Below, in pieces: positions 10,501 to 17,593 of a stretch of 64,000 nucleotides of DNA; position 1 is the first letter of the stretch; every line of letters starts with the position of its first letter. Source of the stretch: UBA4738 sp002413305. Lineage in GTDB: Bacteria; Actinomycetota; UBA4738. Under the pieces are notes generated by a model. The model saw nothing but the letters and a program-made list of their open reading frames with translations, was not told where the DNA came from and did no database searches. The stretch covers positions 34,192 through 98,191 of the forward strand of contig DAIUAM010000003.1 in the NCBI GenBank assembly GCA_036847185.1, given 5' to 3'. A program made the translations under genes and the position numbers.

Positions 10501-11125
10501 GGCCGCCGAGCGGGCGCTGAACGCGCCCGTGCTCGAGGCCGACCAGGACGTGCAGAGCGATGTGGTGCTCGGGGCTGGCCGCGCGTTCAACCTGCGCTAT
10601 GCCGGCCGGCCGGAAGAAGCCCTGCGATTCGCGGAGCTGGCCATCTCCCAGAGGCCGAACGTGGGGGTCACCGGCGGGGTGGTCGACGCCTACGCATCCG
10701 CGGCAGACGCGGCGCTCGACATGGGCGACGTGCCGCGGGCTGCCGCGTTCGTTGCGGAGCTCGATCGAGTCCCTCCGGGCGACACCTCCCCGTTCCTCCG
10801 AACCCATGCCGCGCGGCTCCGCGGGCGCATCGCGGCCCTCGACGACCGGGAGGCGGAGGCCGAAGATGCCTACGCGGAGGCCATCCGCGAGGCGCGGGAT
10901 TCGGGCCTGGTCCTCCACACGGGTGTGGCGCTGGCCGAACGGGGCATCTGGCAGGCGGAGGCGGGCCGAACCGAGGACGCCCGCCGGTCCCTGGAGGAGG
11001 CCCTGGCCATCTTCGAACCGCTCCGGGCCGAATGGTGGCTCCGCCGGATCCGCTCCGCTCTCGGCGAGGAACCGGGAACACCCGACCGTTCGCACGTGCC
11101 CGACGCCGAAGCCGCACCCGCATGA
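7556..11125 (+). CDS. Zinc-ribbon / class III nucleotide cyclase / AAA ATPase / TPR regulator
   Basis: This protein of about 1190 residues has four parts. It starts with a double zinc ribbon (CSTCG..CGQCG, then CPVC..CGQCG; residues about 4-48). A class III adenylate/guanylate cyclase domain follows (FVDLVGFTALSE and EKFIGDAVMAVWG give the metal-binding Asp residues). Then comes a STAND/AAA-type ATPase with Walker A GVAGIGKS near residue 295 and FEDLQWADPS as Walker B, and finally long TPR-like helical repeats. Such proteins are common, poorly understood signalling ATPases in actinobacteria. GTG 7556 is preferred over GTG 7550, because GGAGG (7545-7549) abuts the latter. Its last bases overlap the next start. 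Confidence 0.87.
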   Translation: MTICSTCGAENAGGRRFCGQCGSALAVECPVCRASNDPVRFCGQCGSPLPTFGPLEQQPAVAAPPAGERRLVSVLFVDLVGFTALSESRDPDDVRDLLTRYFDTSRRLIERYGGTVEKFIGDAVMAVWGTPVAQEDDAERAVRAALDLVQAVGALGEEVGADGLAARAGVLTGEAAVNLSAEGQGMVAGDIVNTASRIQSAAEPGTVLVGERTRRASEAAIAYQEAGLHQLKGKAEALPLWRALRVVAMRGGGQRSTGLESPFVGRDAELRTVKELFHTTADGRRAHLVSVIGVAGIGKSRLSWEFSKYLDGLMETVRWHRGRCLAYGEGVTYWALAEMVRSRAGILEGEDTATARHKLHASVEEFVPDPEEAGWVEARMAHLLSLEERTAREPEDLFSAWRLFFERIAQRDPVVMVFEDLQWADPSLIDFIDYLVSWARNHPLFVMALARPEVSERFPGWTTSRRSVSTMYLAPLEPAAMRSLLDGLAPGLPDAVSARILARAEGVPLYAMETVRMLLDRGLLVQEGSVYRPAGPLEELDVPETLHALIAARLDGLPPRERSLIQDAAVLGKTFGLAALAAVTRMDERALEPLLSSLVRKELLFVQADPRSPGRGQYGFLQDLVRRVAYETLSRRDRRARHLAFARHLETAWGGDPGEVAELVASHYLDAYTADPNAPDAADVKGHARDALALAGTRSASLAAKREALGYFEQAADLAEDPAQRADLLERAGRMALDAALLERGRALLDQAIALYEEQGNHVAGARIEFRRAQGASADGRLEEAEQRLTRALSVLEAGEPGPEFAAVAAELGRIVYFLGDHQRATECVERALDVAERLNLPEPLSQALNTKALLLKARGRRQESVVLMRHALQVALDADIPSAAQRAYNNLSSLVGDTGPYAEVEELQTAGLLLARKLGYRGWAEKFQAARAGIRVFLGRWDEAEADVAELWDDPELTGLVAVAGELSLMAYVYAMRGDDEAAERALNAPVLEADQDVQSDVVLGAGRAFNLRYAGRPEEALRFAELAISQRPNVGVTGGVVDAYASAADAALDMGDVPRAAAFVAELDRVPPGDTSPFLRTHAARLRGRIAALDDREAEAEDAYAEAIREARDSGLVLHTGVALAERGIWQAEAGRTEDARRSLEEALAIFEPLRAEWWLRRIRSALGEEPGTPDRSHVPDAEAAPA

Positions 11126-11577
11126 TGGAGGCAGCGGCCCGATCGGCCACCGCGCACCCGCGGATCGCCACGCCGCTTCGAATCCTGGCAGCCGTGATGG
11201 GCCTGGTCGACCTGATCACCGGCGGGTGGGCGCTGGTCGACCCGGCCGGGTGGTACCGCTCCTATCCTGGGTTCGGGCACCACTGGATATCCGTCCAGGG
11301 TCCCTATAACGAGCACATGGCCCTCGACGCTGGGGCGGGTTTCGTGGCCGTCGGCGCCATCCTGGTCGTCGCCGCAGTGTGGGCGAATCGTTCGACCCTC
11401 ACCGTCGCCCTCCTCGCGCTGGTTGTCCACTCGCTCCCCCACTTCCTCTTCCACCTCACCCACCACGTCGAAGGCTTCTCGGCGTTCGACACGCTGTTCG
11501 GTGTGTGGAGCCTGGGGGTCGAAGCGCTCCTCGGGCTGATCCTCATGTGGGCGGTGTGGCGGCCACGCCGGGCGTGA
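11122..11577 (+). CDS. Small multi-pass membrane protein
   Basis: This 151-residue protein has about four hydrophobic segments (near residues 18-38, 62-85, 92-112 and 125-148) separated by short loops containing several His residues. I do not recognise a named family, though it resembles small DUF4345/DoxX-like membrane proteins in layout. Its ATG overlaps the TGA of the cyclase/ATPase gene (ATGA), so it is co-translated with it and may be a membrane partner of that regulator. That link is inference only. Confidence 0.7.
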   Translation: MMEAAARSATAHPRIATPLRILAAVMGLVDLITGGWALVDPAGWYRSYPGFGHHWISVQGPYNEHMALDAGAGFVAVGAILVVAAVWANRSTLTVALLALVVHSLPHFLFHLTHHVEGFSAFDTLFGVWSLGVEALLGLILMWAVWRPRRA

Positions 11578-11587
11578 CCGCCTGCCC

Positions 11588-13681
11588 TCACATCACGAGG
11601 GCCCGCTTCAGGAACTCCACCTGCAGAAGCAGCAGGTTCTCGGCCACCGCCTCCTGGGGGGTCATGTGGGTCACACCCGAGAGCGGCAGGACGCTGTGCG
11701 GGCGGCCGGCCTCCAGGAGCGCCCTGGAGAGCTGCAGGGTGTGGGCGACCACCACGTTGTCGTCGGCCAGCCCGTGGATAAGCAGCAGCGGCCGTTCGAG
11801 CTTCGCGGCGTCCTGCAGGAGCGAGCTCCGCTCGTAGGCCTCGGGGTCCTCGTTCGGGTCGCCGAGGTAGCGCTCGGTGTAGTGCGTGTCGTACAGCCGC
11901 CAGTCGGTCACCGGCGCCCCTGCCACCGCCGCGTGGAAGACGTTCGGGCTCCGCAGCACCGCCAGGGCGGCGAGGTACCCACCGAACGACCAACCACGGA
12001 TCGCCACCCGAGTCAGGTCCAAGCGGTCGTCCTGCCCGGCCGCCGCGTGGAGGGCATCGACCTGGTCCTCGAGCGTGACGGTCGCCAGGTCTCCTCGCAG
12101 CGCGCGCTCCCACACGTGGCCCCGACCGGGCGTGCCGCGCCCGTCCGCAACCAGGACGGCGAACCCTTGGTCGGCGAACCACTGGGAGGCGAGGAAGGCC
12201 CCGTGCGCCTTCACCACCCGCTGGGCGTGCGGGCCGCCGTAGGGGTCTACAAGCACCGGCAGCTTCCGGTCCTCGCCGCTCGCCGGGAACAGCAGGGCGG
12301 ATCGGAGTTCCCGGCGCCCCAGCGAGCGCAGGGAGACGTTCGGCGTGACCGATGGGCGCTCGGCGAACGATCCGATCCGGCCCACCGCCTGACGATCCCG
12401 CCATACCAGCGTGGTCGCGCCCGGCTCGTCGAGGTTCGCCGAGATCACGACCATGACGTCCCTGTTCACCACCCCAGCGTGCACACCAGGCGTCTCGGTC
12501 AGCTCGACCGATTCGCCCTCGGACGACACCCACCACAGATGGGATTCGGTGGGCTCCCTCGACGCCGAGAACACCGCGCCGTCGCCGCAGTCGATCACCG
12601 CGCGCACGGGCATTTCCGTGGGCGTCATGGGCCGGTCGTCGAAGAACAGGCGTCGCGTGTCGTCCAGCTCCGCGGTCATCACCAGGCGCCCGTCGTCGAG
12701 CCAGTCCGGCGTGCCGTCCACGATCTCCAGCCAGGCTTCGTCCTGGTCCTCGAGGAGCGGGTTGGTCTCGCCCGTCGAAGGATCCGCCTCCAGTACGACC
12801 GTCCGCTGCTGGTCGCGCGACTGCACCAGGAGCGTCAAGGGTGCGCCGGCCTTCCACACCACCCGGGCTAGGTATGGGAGTTCGTCGCGCGCCCACTCGA
12901 GGTCCGTCCGCTCCCGCTGCAGGTCGAACGCGGCCAGCGCTACCTCCGCGTTCGCGGTGCCGGCAGCCGGGTAGCGGATCTCCCGCGATGGCTGCGAGGG
13001 ATCCGACGGGTTCGACACGTGCCAGCGTTCCACCGGCCGGTCGTCGACCCGAGCCGCGACCAGCACGGTGCCGTCTGGCGACCACCAGAAGCCACGGGTA
13101 CGACCCATCTCCTCGGCGGCGACGAACTCGGCGAGTCCCCATGTGACGTCCGGATCGTCGTCGCTGGCAAGGAGTCGGTCGGTACCGTCGAGCTCCACGA
13201 CGTGCAGGCCCCCGCCGGTCACGTAGGCGACCCGCGCGCCCGTGGGGTCCAGGCGGGGGTCGATGACGGGTCCGGCGGTGGGGACGCTCCGGACCTCCCC
13301 GCCGGTCAGATCCGCCACGAACAGCGCCCCGCCCAGCGCGAAGCACGCCCGCCGGGCGTCGAGGTCCGTGGCGTAGGCCACGATGCCCTCCGCGCTCTCC
13401 CGCACCCGCTCGCGCCGGGCCAGCTCCTCGTCGGGCACGTCGGCGGACGCCTGCGGCATGCTCCTCGGGTCCGCCACCAGCCGTTCGGTGCCGGTCTCCA
13501 GGTCAAACACCCACAGCGCGTTGATGGGATCGTCGCCGGCCGCCGACCGCAAGAAGGCCACCCGCGAGCCGTCTCCAGCGATGCGGAATCCCCGCGGGGC
13601 ACCCAGGGTGAACCGCCGGGTCCGGGCCTGCTGCCGCGGGAACGAGACCGTCCGGTCGCTCGACGACGCATGGTTCGACAT
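11588..13681 (-). CDS. Prolyl oligopeptidase family S9 (dipeptidyl peptidase IV type)
   Basis: This 697-residue serine peptidase releases dipeptides, often Xaa-Pro, from peptide N-termini. It has an N-terminal beta-propeller with the DPP IV-type AEEMGR segment containing the Glu pair that binds the substrate amino group, and WWSPDG after it. The C-terminal alpha/beta-hydrolase domain has the nucleophile in GWSFGGY, Asp in GLADDN and His in GVTHMTP. No signal peptide is evident, so it is probably cytoplasmic. AGGAAGGA precedes the ATG. It is convergent with the small membrane protein gene and 29 bp upstream of it begins yjbQ's end. Confidence 0.9.
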   Translation of the reverse strand: MSNHASSSDRTVSFPRQQARTRRFTLGAPRGFRIAGDGSRVAFLRSAAGDDPINALWVFDLETGTERLVADPRSMPQASADVPDEELARRERVRESAEGIVAYATDLDARRACFALGGALFVADLTGGEVRSVPTAGPVIDPRLDPTGARVAYVTGGGLHVVELDGTDRLLASDDDPDVTWGLAEFVAAEEMGRTRGFWWSPDGTVLVAARVDDRPVERWHVSNPSDPSQPSREIRYPAAGTANAEVALAAFDLQRERTDLEWARDELPYLARVVWKAGAPLTLLVQSRDQQRTVVLEADPSTGETNPLLEDQDEAWLEIVDGTPDWLDDGRLVMTAELDDTRRLFFDDRPMTPTEMPVRAVIDCGDGAVFSASREPTESHLWWVSSEGESVELTETPGVHAGVVNRDVMVVISANLDEPGATTLVWRDRQAVGRIGSFAERPSVTPNVSLRSLGRRELRSALLFPASGEDRKLPVLVDPYGGPHAQRVVKAHGAFLASQWFADQGFAVLVADGRGTPGRGHVWERALRGDLATVTLEDQVDALHAAAGQDDRLDLTRVAIRGWSFGGYLAALAVLRSPNVFHAAVAGAPVTDWRLYDTHYTERYLGDPNEDPEAYERSSLLQDAAKLERPLLLIHGLADDNVVVAHTLQLSRALLEAGRPHSVLPLSGVTHMTPQEAVAENLLLLQVEFLKRALVM

Positions 13682-13710
13682 GGCAACGTCCTTCCTAGTC
13701 TTCGCCCGCC

Positions 13711-14115
13711 TCAGCCGGCCAGGAAGCCGAGCCGCACCGTTCGGCGGTCGTTCTCCCGGTTGGGGTCCACGAGCACCACGCTCTGCCAGGTGCCCAGCGC
13801 GACCTGTCCCTCCTCGACCGGAAGCGTGAGTGAGGGTGAGACGAGCACCGGCAGCAGATGGTCGCCGCCGTGGCCGGTCGAACCGTGTCGGTGGGCGTAG
13901 CGATCGTCGCGAGGAAGGAGCCGTCGTATCGCCTCTTCGAGGTCGGACTCAGAGCCGGCCCGCGTCTCCATCAGGGCCACACCGGCTGTGGCATGGGGGA
14001 TGAACACGTGGAGCAGCCCGTCACCGCCGGCCTTCCGCGCAAACGTCCGCACGCGGTCGGTGATGTCGGTGACCAGCCGGCCCCGGGTGTCGACCTCGAA
14101 TCGTTCGGACTTCAC
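13711..14115 (-). CDS. YjbQ/UPF0047 family protein
   Basis: This 134-residue protein matches the YjbQ family throughout, including the HATAGV segment, the GHGGDHLLP segment with its conserved His residues, and LGTWQSVVLVD. Family members can replace thiamine phosphate synthase in some assays, but the physiological role is uncertain. The GTG start lies 7 nt downstream of a TAGCAT hexamer with no ribosome site, which suggests leaderless translation. It is followed 29 bp later by the peptidase gene on the same strand. Confidence 0.9.
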   Translation of the reverse strand: MKSERFEVDTRGRLVTDITDRVRTFARKAGGDGLLHVFIPHATAGVALMETRAGSESDLEEAIRRLLPRDDRYAHRHGSTGHGGDHLLPVLVSPSLTLPVEEGQVALGTWQSVVLVDPNRENDRRTVRLGFLAG

Positions 14116-14122
14116 CCGGAGG

Positions 14123-14128
14123 ATGCTA
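14123..14128 (-). promoter_or_regulatory. -10 box TAGCAT of leaderless yjbQ
   Basis: TAGCAT on the minus strand ends 7 nt before the GTG of yjbQ. Several other genes in this window have the same TANNNT spacing. It overlaps the last codons of the aminomutase gene. Confidence 0.45.
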
Positions 14129-15577
14129 CCCCGCCGGGACGAGATCCCCGGCGTGCTCCCGCCACCATCGCTTGCCCTCCTCGGGCAGCGAGGCGATGGG
14201 GTCGTAGAAGGGGTATCGGCGAGTCAGCGCGCCGGGGTCGTCGGATTCGATCCCGGTCCGGTAGTTCTTCGTCCAGTAGCTGATGCCGCGTTCCCGGTCG
14301 TAGGACTCGAGCTGGTGGACCCAGCGCTTGCCGACGAACGGCACGTCGCACACGATCCGTGGCGTTGCGAACCCCGGCAGGTAACCCATGAGCGCGTGCT
14401 GCAGCTCCTGAGCCTGCCACACGCTGGTTCGCCAGTGCTCGGAGTTCGGGATCATGTCGCACAGGTAGAAGTAGTAGGGCATGATCTTCGCCCGGTCCAG
14501 CAGCGTGAAGCAGAGCTCCAGCAAGTCGCCGGCCGTGGCATTGACGCCCCTCAGCAGCACGCCCTGGTTCCGTACGTCGCGGAAGCCGAATTCGAAGAAC
14601 TGGGTGGCGGCTCGGGCGACCAGCGGGGTGATCTGCCGGGCGCTGTTCACGTGCGTGTGGACGGCGATGTCCACCCCGCGAGCGCGCGACTTCTCCCCCA
14701 ACCGGCGCATCGACTCCTGGACCTCCGGCTGCAGGAAATGCTGCGGCAGCCCCATGAGGCCCTTGGTGGCCAGGCGGATGTCTCGGATGCTCTCGATGTC
14801 CATCAGCGCGGAGACGAACTCCTCCAGGCGTTTGGCCGGCATGTTCGCCACATCCCCGCCGGAGACCACCACGTCACGGACGCTGGGGGTCCTCCGCAGG
14901 TAGTCGAGCATCAGCTCCAACCGGTCCGGCTGTTTGATCTCGAACTTGTACTTCGCGATCTGGGGGGTCGAATTCCCGACCAGGTCCATGCGTGTGCAGT
15001 GCCCACAGTATTGTGGGCAGGTGGGCAGGAGCTCGGCCAGCACCTTGGTCGGGTAACGGTGGGTCAGGCCCTCGACCGCCCACATATCGGCCTCATGCAG
15101 CGAGTCGCGGCTCGCATAGGGGTGCGAGGGCCATTCGACCTCGCGCTCGCTGAACGCGGGGGCCATGTACCGGCGGACCGGGTCCGCGCGGAGGTCCGCC
15201 TCGTCCATCGTGTTGATCATCTGGGGCGGGATGAGCATGGACATGGTGGCACGCTCGAACATGTCCCGCTGGATGTCCTCGGTCAGGTCGTCCGAAAGGA
15301 AGGGTCCGATGGCCTCCTTCAGCTCTTTGAGGTTCTTGACCGAATGGGCCCGCTGCCATTGCGCACTCTCCCAATGGTCCGCGGTGACGTCGCGGTAGCC
15401 TGGCAGCCGGGTCCAGTCCGGCTCGACGAACTCCCCCGGGAGCGGGTAGTGGAAGGGCTGCTCTGCCGCGCGTGCCCGGGTCTCGCGGTGGCCGGGGCGG
15501 TCCATGTTCCGAGGAGGTGCCACCGGGGACGAGCCCGGTTGGATGCTCTCCTGCCGCTCGATCTGCTCCATGCCCAT
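14126..15577 (-). CDS. KamA-family radical SAM aminomutase (lysine 2,3-aminomutase-like)
   Basis: This 483-residue radical SAM protein carries CPQYCGHC, the CX3CX2C [4Fe-4S] motif of lysine 2,3-aminomutases. A VSGGD segment binds SAM, and the KamA-type barrel and PLP region follow. Lysine 2,3-aminomutase moves the alpha-amino group to the beta carbon; relatives act on glutamate, so the substrate here is unproven. AAGGGGG lies just before the start, where ATG 15577 or ATG 15571 are both possible. A divergent Lrp-type regulator next door suggests amino-acid-responsive control. Some core residues (LVGNSTPQ instead of the usual Arg-rich stretch) differ from classic KamA. Confidence 0.8.
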   Translation of the reverse strand: MGMEQIERQESIQPGSSPVAPPRNMDRPGHRETRARAAEQPFHYPLPGEFVEPDWTRLPGYRDVTADHWESAQWQRAHSVKNLKELKEAIGPFLSDDLTEDIQRDMFERATMSMLIPPQMINTMDEADLRADPVRRYMAPAFSEREVEWPSHPYASRDSLHEADMWAVEGLTHRYPTKVLAELLPTCPQYCGHCTRMDLVGNSTPQIAKYKFEIKQPDRLELMLDYLRRTPSVRDVVVSGGDVANMPAKRLEEFVSALMDIESIRDIRLATKGLMGLPQHFLQPEVQESMRRLGEKSRARGVDIAVHTHVNSARQITPLVARAATQFFEFGFRDVRNQGVLLRGVNATAGDLLELCFTLLDRAKIMPYYFYLCDMIPNSEHWRTSVWQAQELQHALMGYLPGFATPRIVCDVPFVGKRWVHQLESYDRERGISYWTKNYRTGIESDDPGALTRRYPFYDPIASLPEEGKRWWREHAGDLVPAG

Positions 15578-15603
15578 CGCCCCCTTGGCCAGTAACGGTG
15601 GCG

Positions 15604-15681
15604 GAACTTCCTGCGGTATGAGCGTATCCTACCCACGGTCTGTACGGCAAGTCTCCGCTTGCGACGAACTTCCTTCGGATT
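15604..15681. promoter_or_regulatory. Direct repeat in the kamA-like/lrp intergenic region
   Basis: GAACTTCCTGCGGTAT (15604-15619) and GAACTTCCTTCGGATT (15666-15681) are imperfect direct repeats 62 bp apart (13 of 16 identical). They sit in the only non-coding space between the divergent aminomutase and Lrp genes. They are candidate binding sites for the adjacent Lrp protein, whose multimers wrap DNA on spaced sites. The right copy overlaps the expected -35 zone of lrp. Confidence 0.4.
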
Positions 15682-15697
15682 TCGGGCCTGCATGCGC

Positions 15698-15703
15698 TAT
15701 CAT
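15698..15703 (+). promoter_or_regulatory. -10 box TATCAT of leaderless lrp
   Basis: TATCAT lies exactly 6 nt before GTG 15710, with no ribosome site. This favours 15710 as both transcription and translation start over the in-frame ATG at 15692. Confidence 0.5.
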
Positions 15704-15709
15704 GGACGA

Positions 15710-16153
15710 GTGCTCGACGACCGAGACCGGATCATCCTGGCCGCGCTGCAGCGCGACGCGCGGGGGACCTTCGCCGACATCGGCAGGGAGGCGGGGCTGG
15801 CTGCGTCGAGCGTGCACGAACGGGTCCGCAAGCTCGAACAGTCCGGTGTGATCCGCGCCTACCGGGCGGAGGTGGACCCCGAGTCGGTGGGCCTGTTCGT
15901 GACGGCTCTCGTTTCGGTCACGCCGCTGGACGCCAAACAGCCAGACGACCTTCCCCAGCGTGTCCACAAGTTCGAGGAGGTCGAGGACTGCCACTCCGTG
16001 GCCGGGGACGAGAACTACATCCTCAAGGTCCGGACGCGGACGACGTCCGACCTCGAAGACTTCCTGCGACGACTGCGCGAGAAAGGCGAAGTCCAGACCC
16101 GGACCACCGTGGTGCTCTCCACACCGTTCGAACACCGCCCGCTCACTCCCTAA
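15710..16153 (+). CDS. Lrp/AsnC-family transcriptional regulator
   Basis: This regulator has 147 residues. An N-terminal winged helix-turn-helix (LDDRDRIILAALQRDAR to about residue 55) is followed by a RAM/ligand-binding alpha-beta domain ending in TRTTVVLSTPFEHRPL. Lrp/AsnC proteins form octamers or hexadecamers and respond to amino acids. The GTG start at 15710 follows TATCAT by 6 nt and gives the usual family N-terminus. It is divergent from the aminomutase across about 130 bp that holds a direct repeat, so regulation of that gene and of itself is likely. Confidence 0.88.
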   Translation: MLDDRDRIILAALQRDARGTFADIGREAGLAASSVHERVRKLEQSGVIRAYRAEVDPESVGLFVTALVSVTPLDAKQPDDLPQRVHKFEEVEDCHSVAGDENYILKVRTRTTSDLEDFLRRLREKGEVQTRTTVVLSTPFEHRPLTP

Positions 16154-16232
16154 CGACACGTCGACACTCCCGACGCCGGGCCGGATCAGGGGGTTCGCGT
16201 CCCTGGGTCCGGTTCGTGTCGTAGGGACGCGC

Positions 16233-16238
16233 TAGGGT
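16233..16238 (+). promoter_or_regulatory. -10 box TAGGGT of the nuclease gene
   Basis: TAGGGT ends 7 nt before the ATG of the nuclease gene, with no ribosome site between. This is the leaderless arrangement seen elsewhere in the window. Confidence 0.4.
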
Positions 16239-16245
16239 CCCGCTC

Positions 16246-16761
16246 ATGCAGGTGACGTCGTCGCATCGTCTGGTCGTGCTGCTGGCCGTGGTCGCTGCCG
16301 CCGCGGCCTCCACATGCTCGTCGGCCCGAGGGTCGCCTGAGCGGCCATCGCCGTCAGGCGTCCAGGTGGCGGTGACGAAGACCACGGACGGCGACACCAT
16401 CCACGTCCTGTACCAGGGGCGGGACGACCGCGTCCGCTTCATCGGGGTCGACACGCCCGAGGTCGACTGGTACGGAGGCCACGCAGAATGCTTCGGGTCC
16501 GAGGCGGGCCTCTACACCAGGAGCCGGCTGGCCGGCCGGACGGTGGGGCTGGTGTTCGACGTGAACCAGCGGGACACGTACGGCCGCCTCCTCGCCTATG
16601 TCTACGTCGGGGCGGAGCTCTTCAACCTGACGCTCGTGCAACGGGGGTACGCGCGGGCCGATCCGGTCCCGCCGGATACGAAGATGGCCGCCCTCTTCGC
16701 CCGGGCCGGGGACGTCGCCCGGGCTGCCGGGAAGGGGCTGTGGTCGGCGTGCCCGGCGTGA
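16246..16761 (+). CDS. Secreted thermonuclease-like protein (SNase fold)
   Basis: This 171-residue protein has an N-terminal hydrophobic signal (about residues 8-25, Ala-rich) and a staphylococcal nuclease domain. TTDGDT, RFIGVDTPE and DTYGRLLAYV supply the calcium-binding Asp and catalytic Arg and Glu positions of the family. It probably acts outside the cytoplasm as a phosphodiesterase on DNA or RNA. Cleavage near residues 25-30 is likely, and the ASTC stretch is a poor lipobox. It stands alone, with its own TANNNT promoter. Confidence 0.87.
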   Translation: MQVTSSHRLVVLLAVVAAAAASTCSSARGSPERPSPSGVQVAVTKTTDGDTIHVLYQGRDDRVRFIGVDTPEVDWYGGHAECFGSEAGLYTRSRLAGRTVGLVFDVNQRDTYGRLLAYVYVGAELFNLTLVQRGYARADPVPPDTKMAALFARAGDVARAAGKGLWSACPA

Positions 16762-16811
16762 GCGCTCGCGTGGGAGCCGCGCGAGCCCGCCTCGGTGCGC
16801 GTGGATAGGGC

Positions 16812-16830
16812 TTCGATACGGCGCATCGAA
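16812..16830. promoter_or_regulatory. Palindrome TTCGAT-N7-ATCGAA upstream of the response regulator
   Basis: Perfect 6-bp arms (16812-16817 and 16825-16830) with a 7-bp spacer lie about 28 bp upstream of the predicted -10 box of the two-component operon. It is a candidate operator, perhaps for autoregulation. OmpR-type regulators more often bind direct repeats, so the regulator may be something else. Confidence 0.3.
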
Positions 16831-16857
16831 AACGCCGATCCGTGACCGGCCGGGGGG

Positions 16858-16863
16858 TACGCT
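16858..16863 (+). promoter_or_regulatory. -10 box TACGCT of the two-component operon
   Basis: TACGCT lies 7 nt before the GTG of the response regulator, with no ribosome site. This predicts a leaderless transcript for the three-gene operon. Confidence 0.45.
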
Positions 16864-16870
16864 TCACCGA

Positions 16871-17551
16871 GTGGACGAACGGGTGCTGATCGTGGAGGAC
16901 GACGCCTCCATCCGTGAGGTCACCGCGATCGGCCTGAAGAACGCGGGCTACCGCGTGACCACCGCCGGCGACGGCCGCGAAGGCCTTATGCGGTCGAAGC
17001 AGGCCCCATTCGACCTTGTCATCCTCGATGTCATGCTGCCAACGCTGGACGGATTCGAGGTCTGCCGACAGATCCGCCGGGAGAGCCGGGTGCCGATCCT
17101 GATGCTGACCGCCCGGAGCGACACGCTGGACGTGGTCGTCGGGCTCGAATCCGGCGCCGACGATTACGTGACGAAGCCGTTCGAGATGCCCGAGCTGGTG
17201 GCTCGGTGTCGCGCCATCCTCCGCCGGGTCACGGCCGAGCCCGAGGAGCCCACCCTTCAGGTCGGCGGCGTCGAAGTCGACCCACGCAGCTACACCGCGC
17301 ACAAGGACGGTCGCGACCTCGGCCTGACGGCCACGGAGTTCAAGCTCCTCCTCGAGCTGGCCCGCCGGCCCGGCCAGGTCTTCACCCGCGAGCTCCTGCT
17401 GGAGCGGGTGTGGAACTACGACTACCTCGGCGATTCGCGCTTGGTCGACGTGGCGATCCAGCGCCTGCGGGCCAAGGTCGAAGAGGACCCGGCCCACCCT
17501 CGCCTCATCAAGACGGTTCGCGGCGTCGGCTACCGCCTGGACCGCGAATGA
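16871..17551 (+). CDS. OmpR-family response regulator
   Basis: This 226-residue regulator has a receiver domain (acidic pair at residues 9-10 and phospho-acceptor Asp53 in VILDVMLP, with the conserved Lys in VTKPFE) and a C-terminal winged helix (TATEFKLLLEL to IKTVRGVGYRL). It is first in an operon with a histidine kinase and a GerMN lipoprotein. This three-gene layout mirrors MtrA-MtrB-LpqB of actinobacteria, which couples cell-wall state to division genes. Orthology to MtrA is inferred from context, not proven. Confidence 0.92.
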   Translation: MDERVLIVEDDASIREVTAIGLKNAGYRVTTAGDGREGLMRSKQAPFDLVILDVMLPTLDGFEVCRQIRRESRVPILMLTARSDTLDVVVGLESGADDYVTKPFEMPELVARCRAILRRVTAEPEEPTLQVGGVEVDPRSYTAHKDGRDLGLTATEFKLLLELARRPGQVFTRELLLERVWNYDYLGDSRLVDVAIQRLRAKVEEDPAHPRLIKTVRGVGYRLDRE

Positions 17552-17593
17552 TCCTCATGCCGGGCCCTTCGAGCCGAAGGGAGTGAGGGGGCG

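Noticed and set aside
7004..11095. Very long open frame on the minus strand opposite the cyclase/ATPase gene
   Set aside because: It is a GC-rich antisense shadow; its product is low-complexity and lacks domains, while the plus strand has clear cyclase, ATPase and TPR motifs.
11304..13346. Minus-strand frame overlapping the dipeptidyl peptidase gene
   Set aside because: It is another frame of the same strand with Arg/Gly-rich product and no domain; the peptidase frame has the catalytic triad and propeller motifs.
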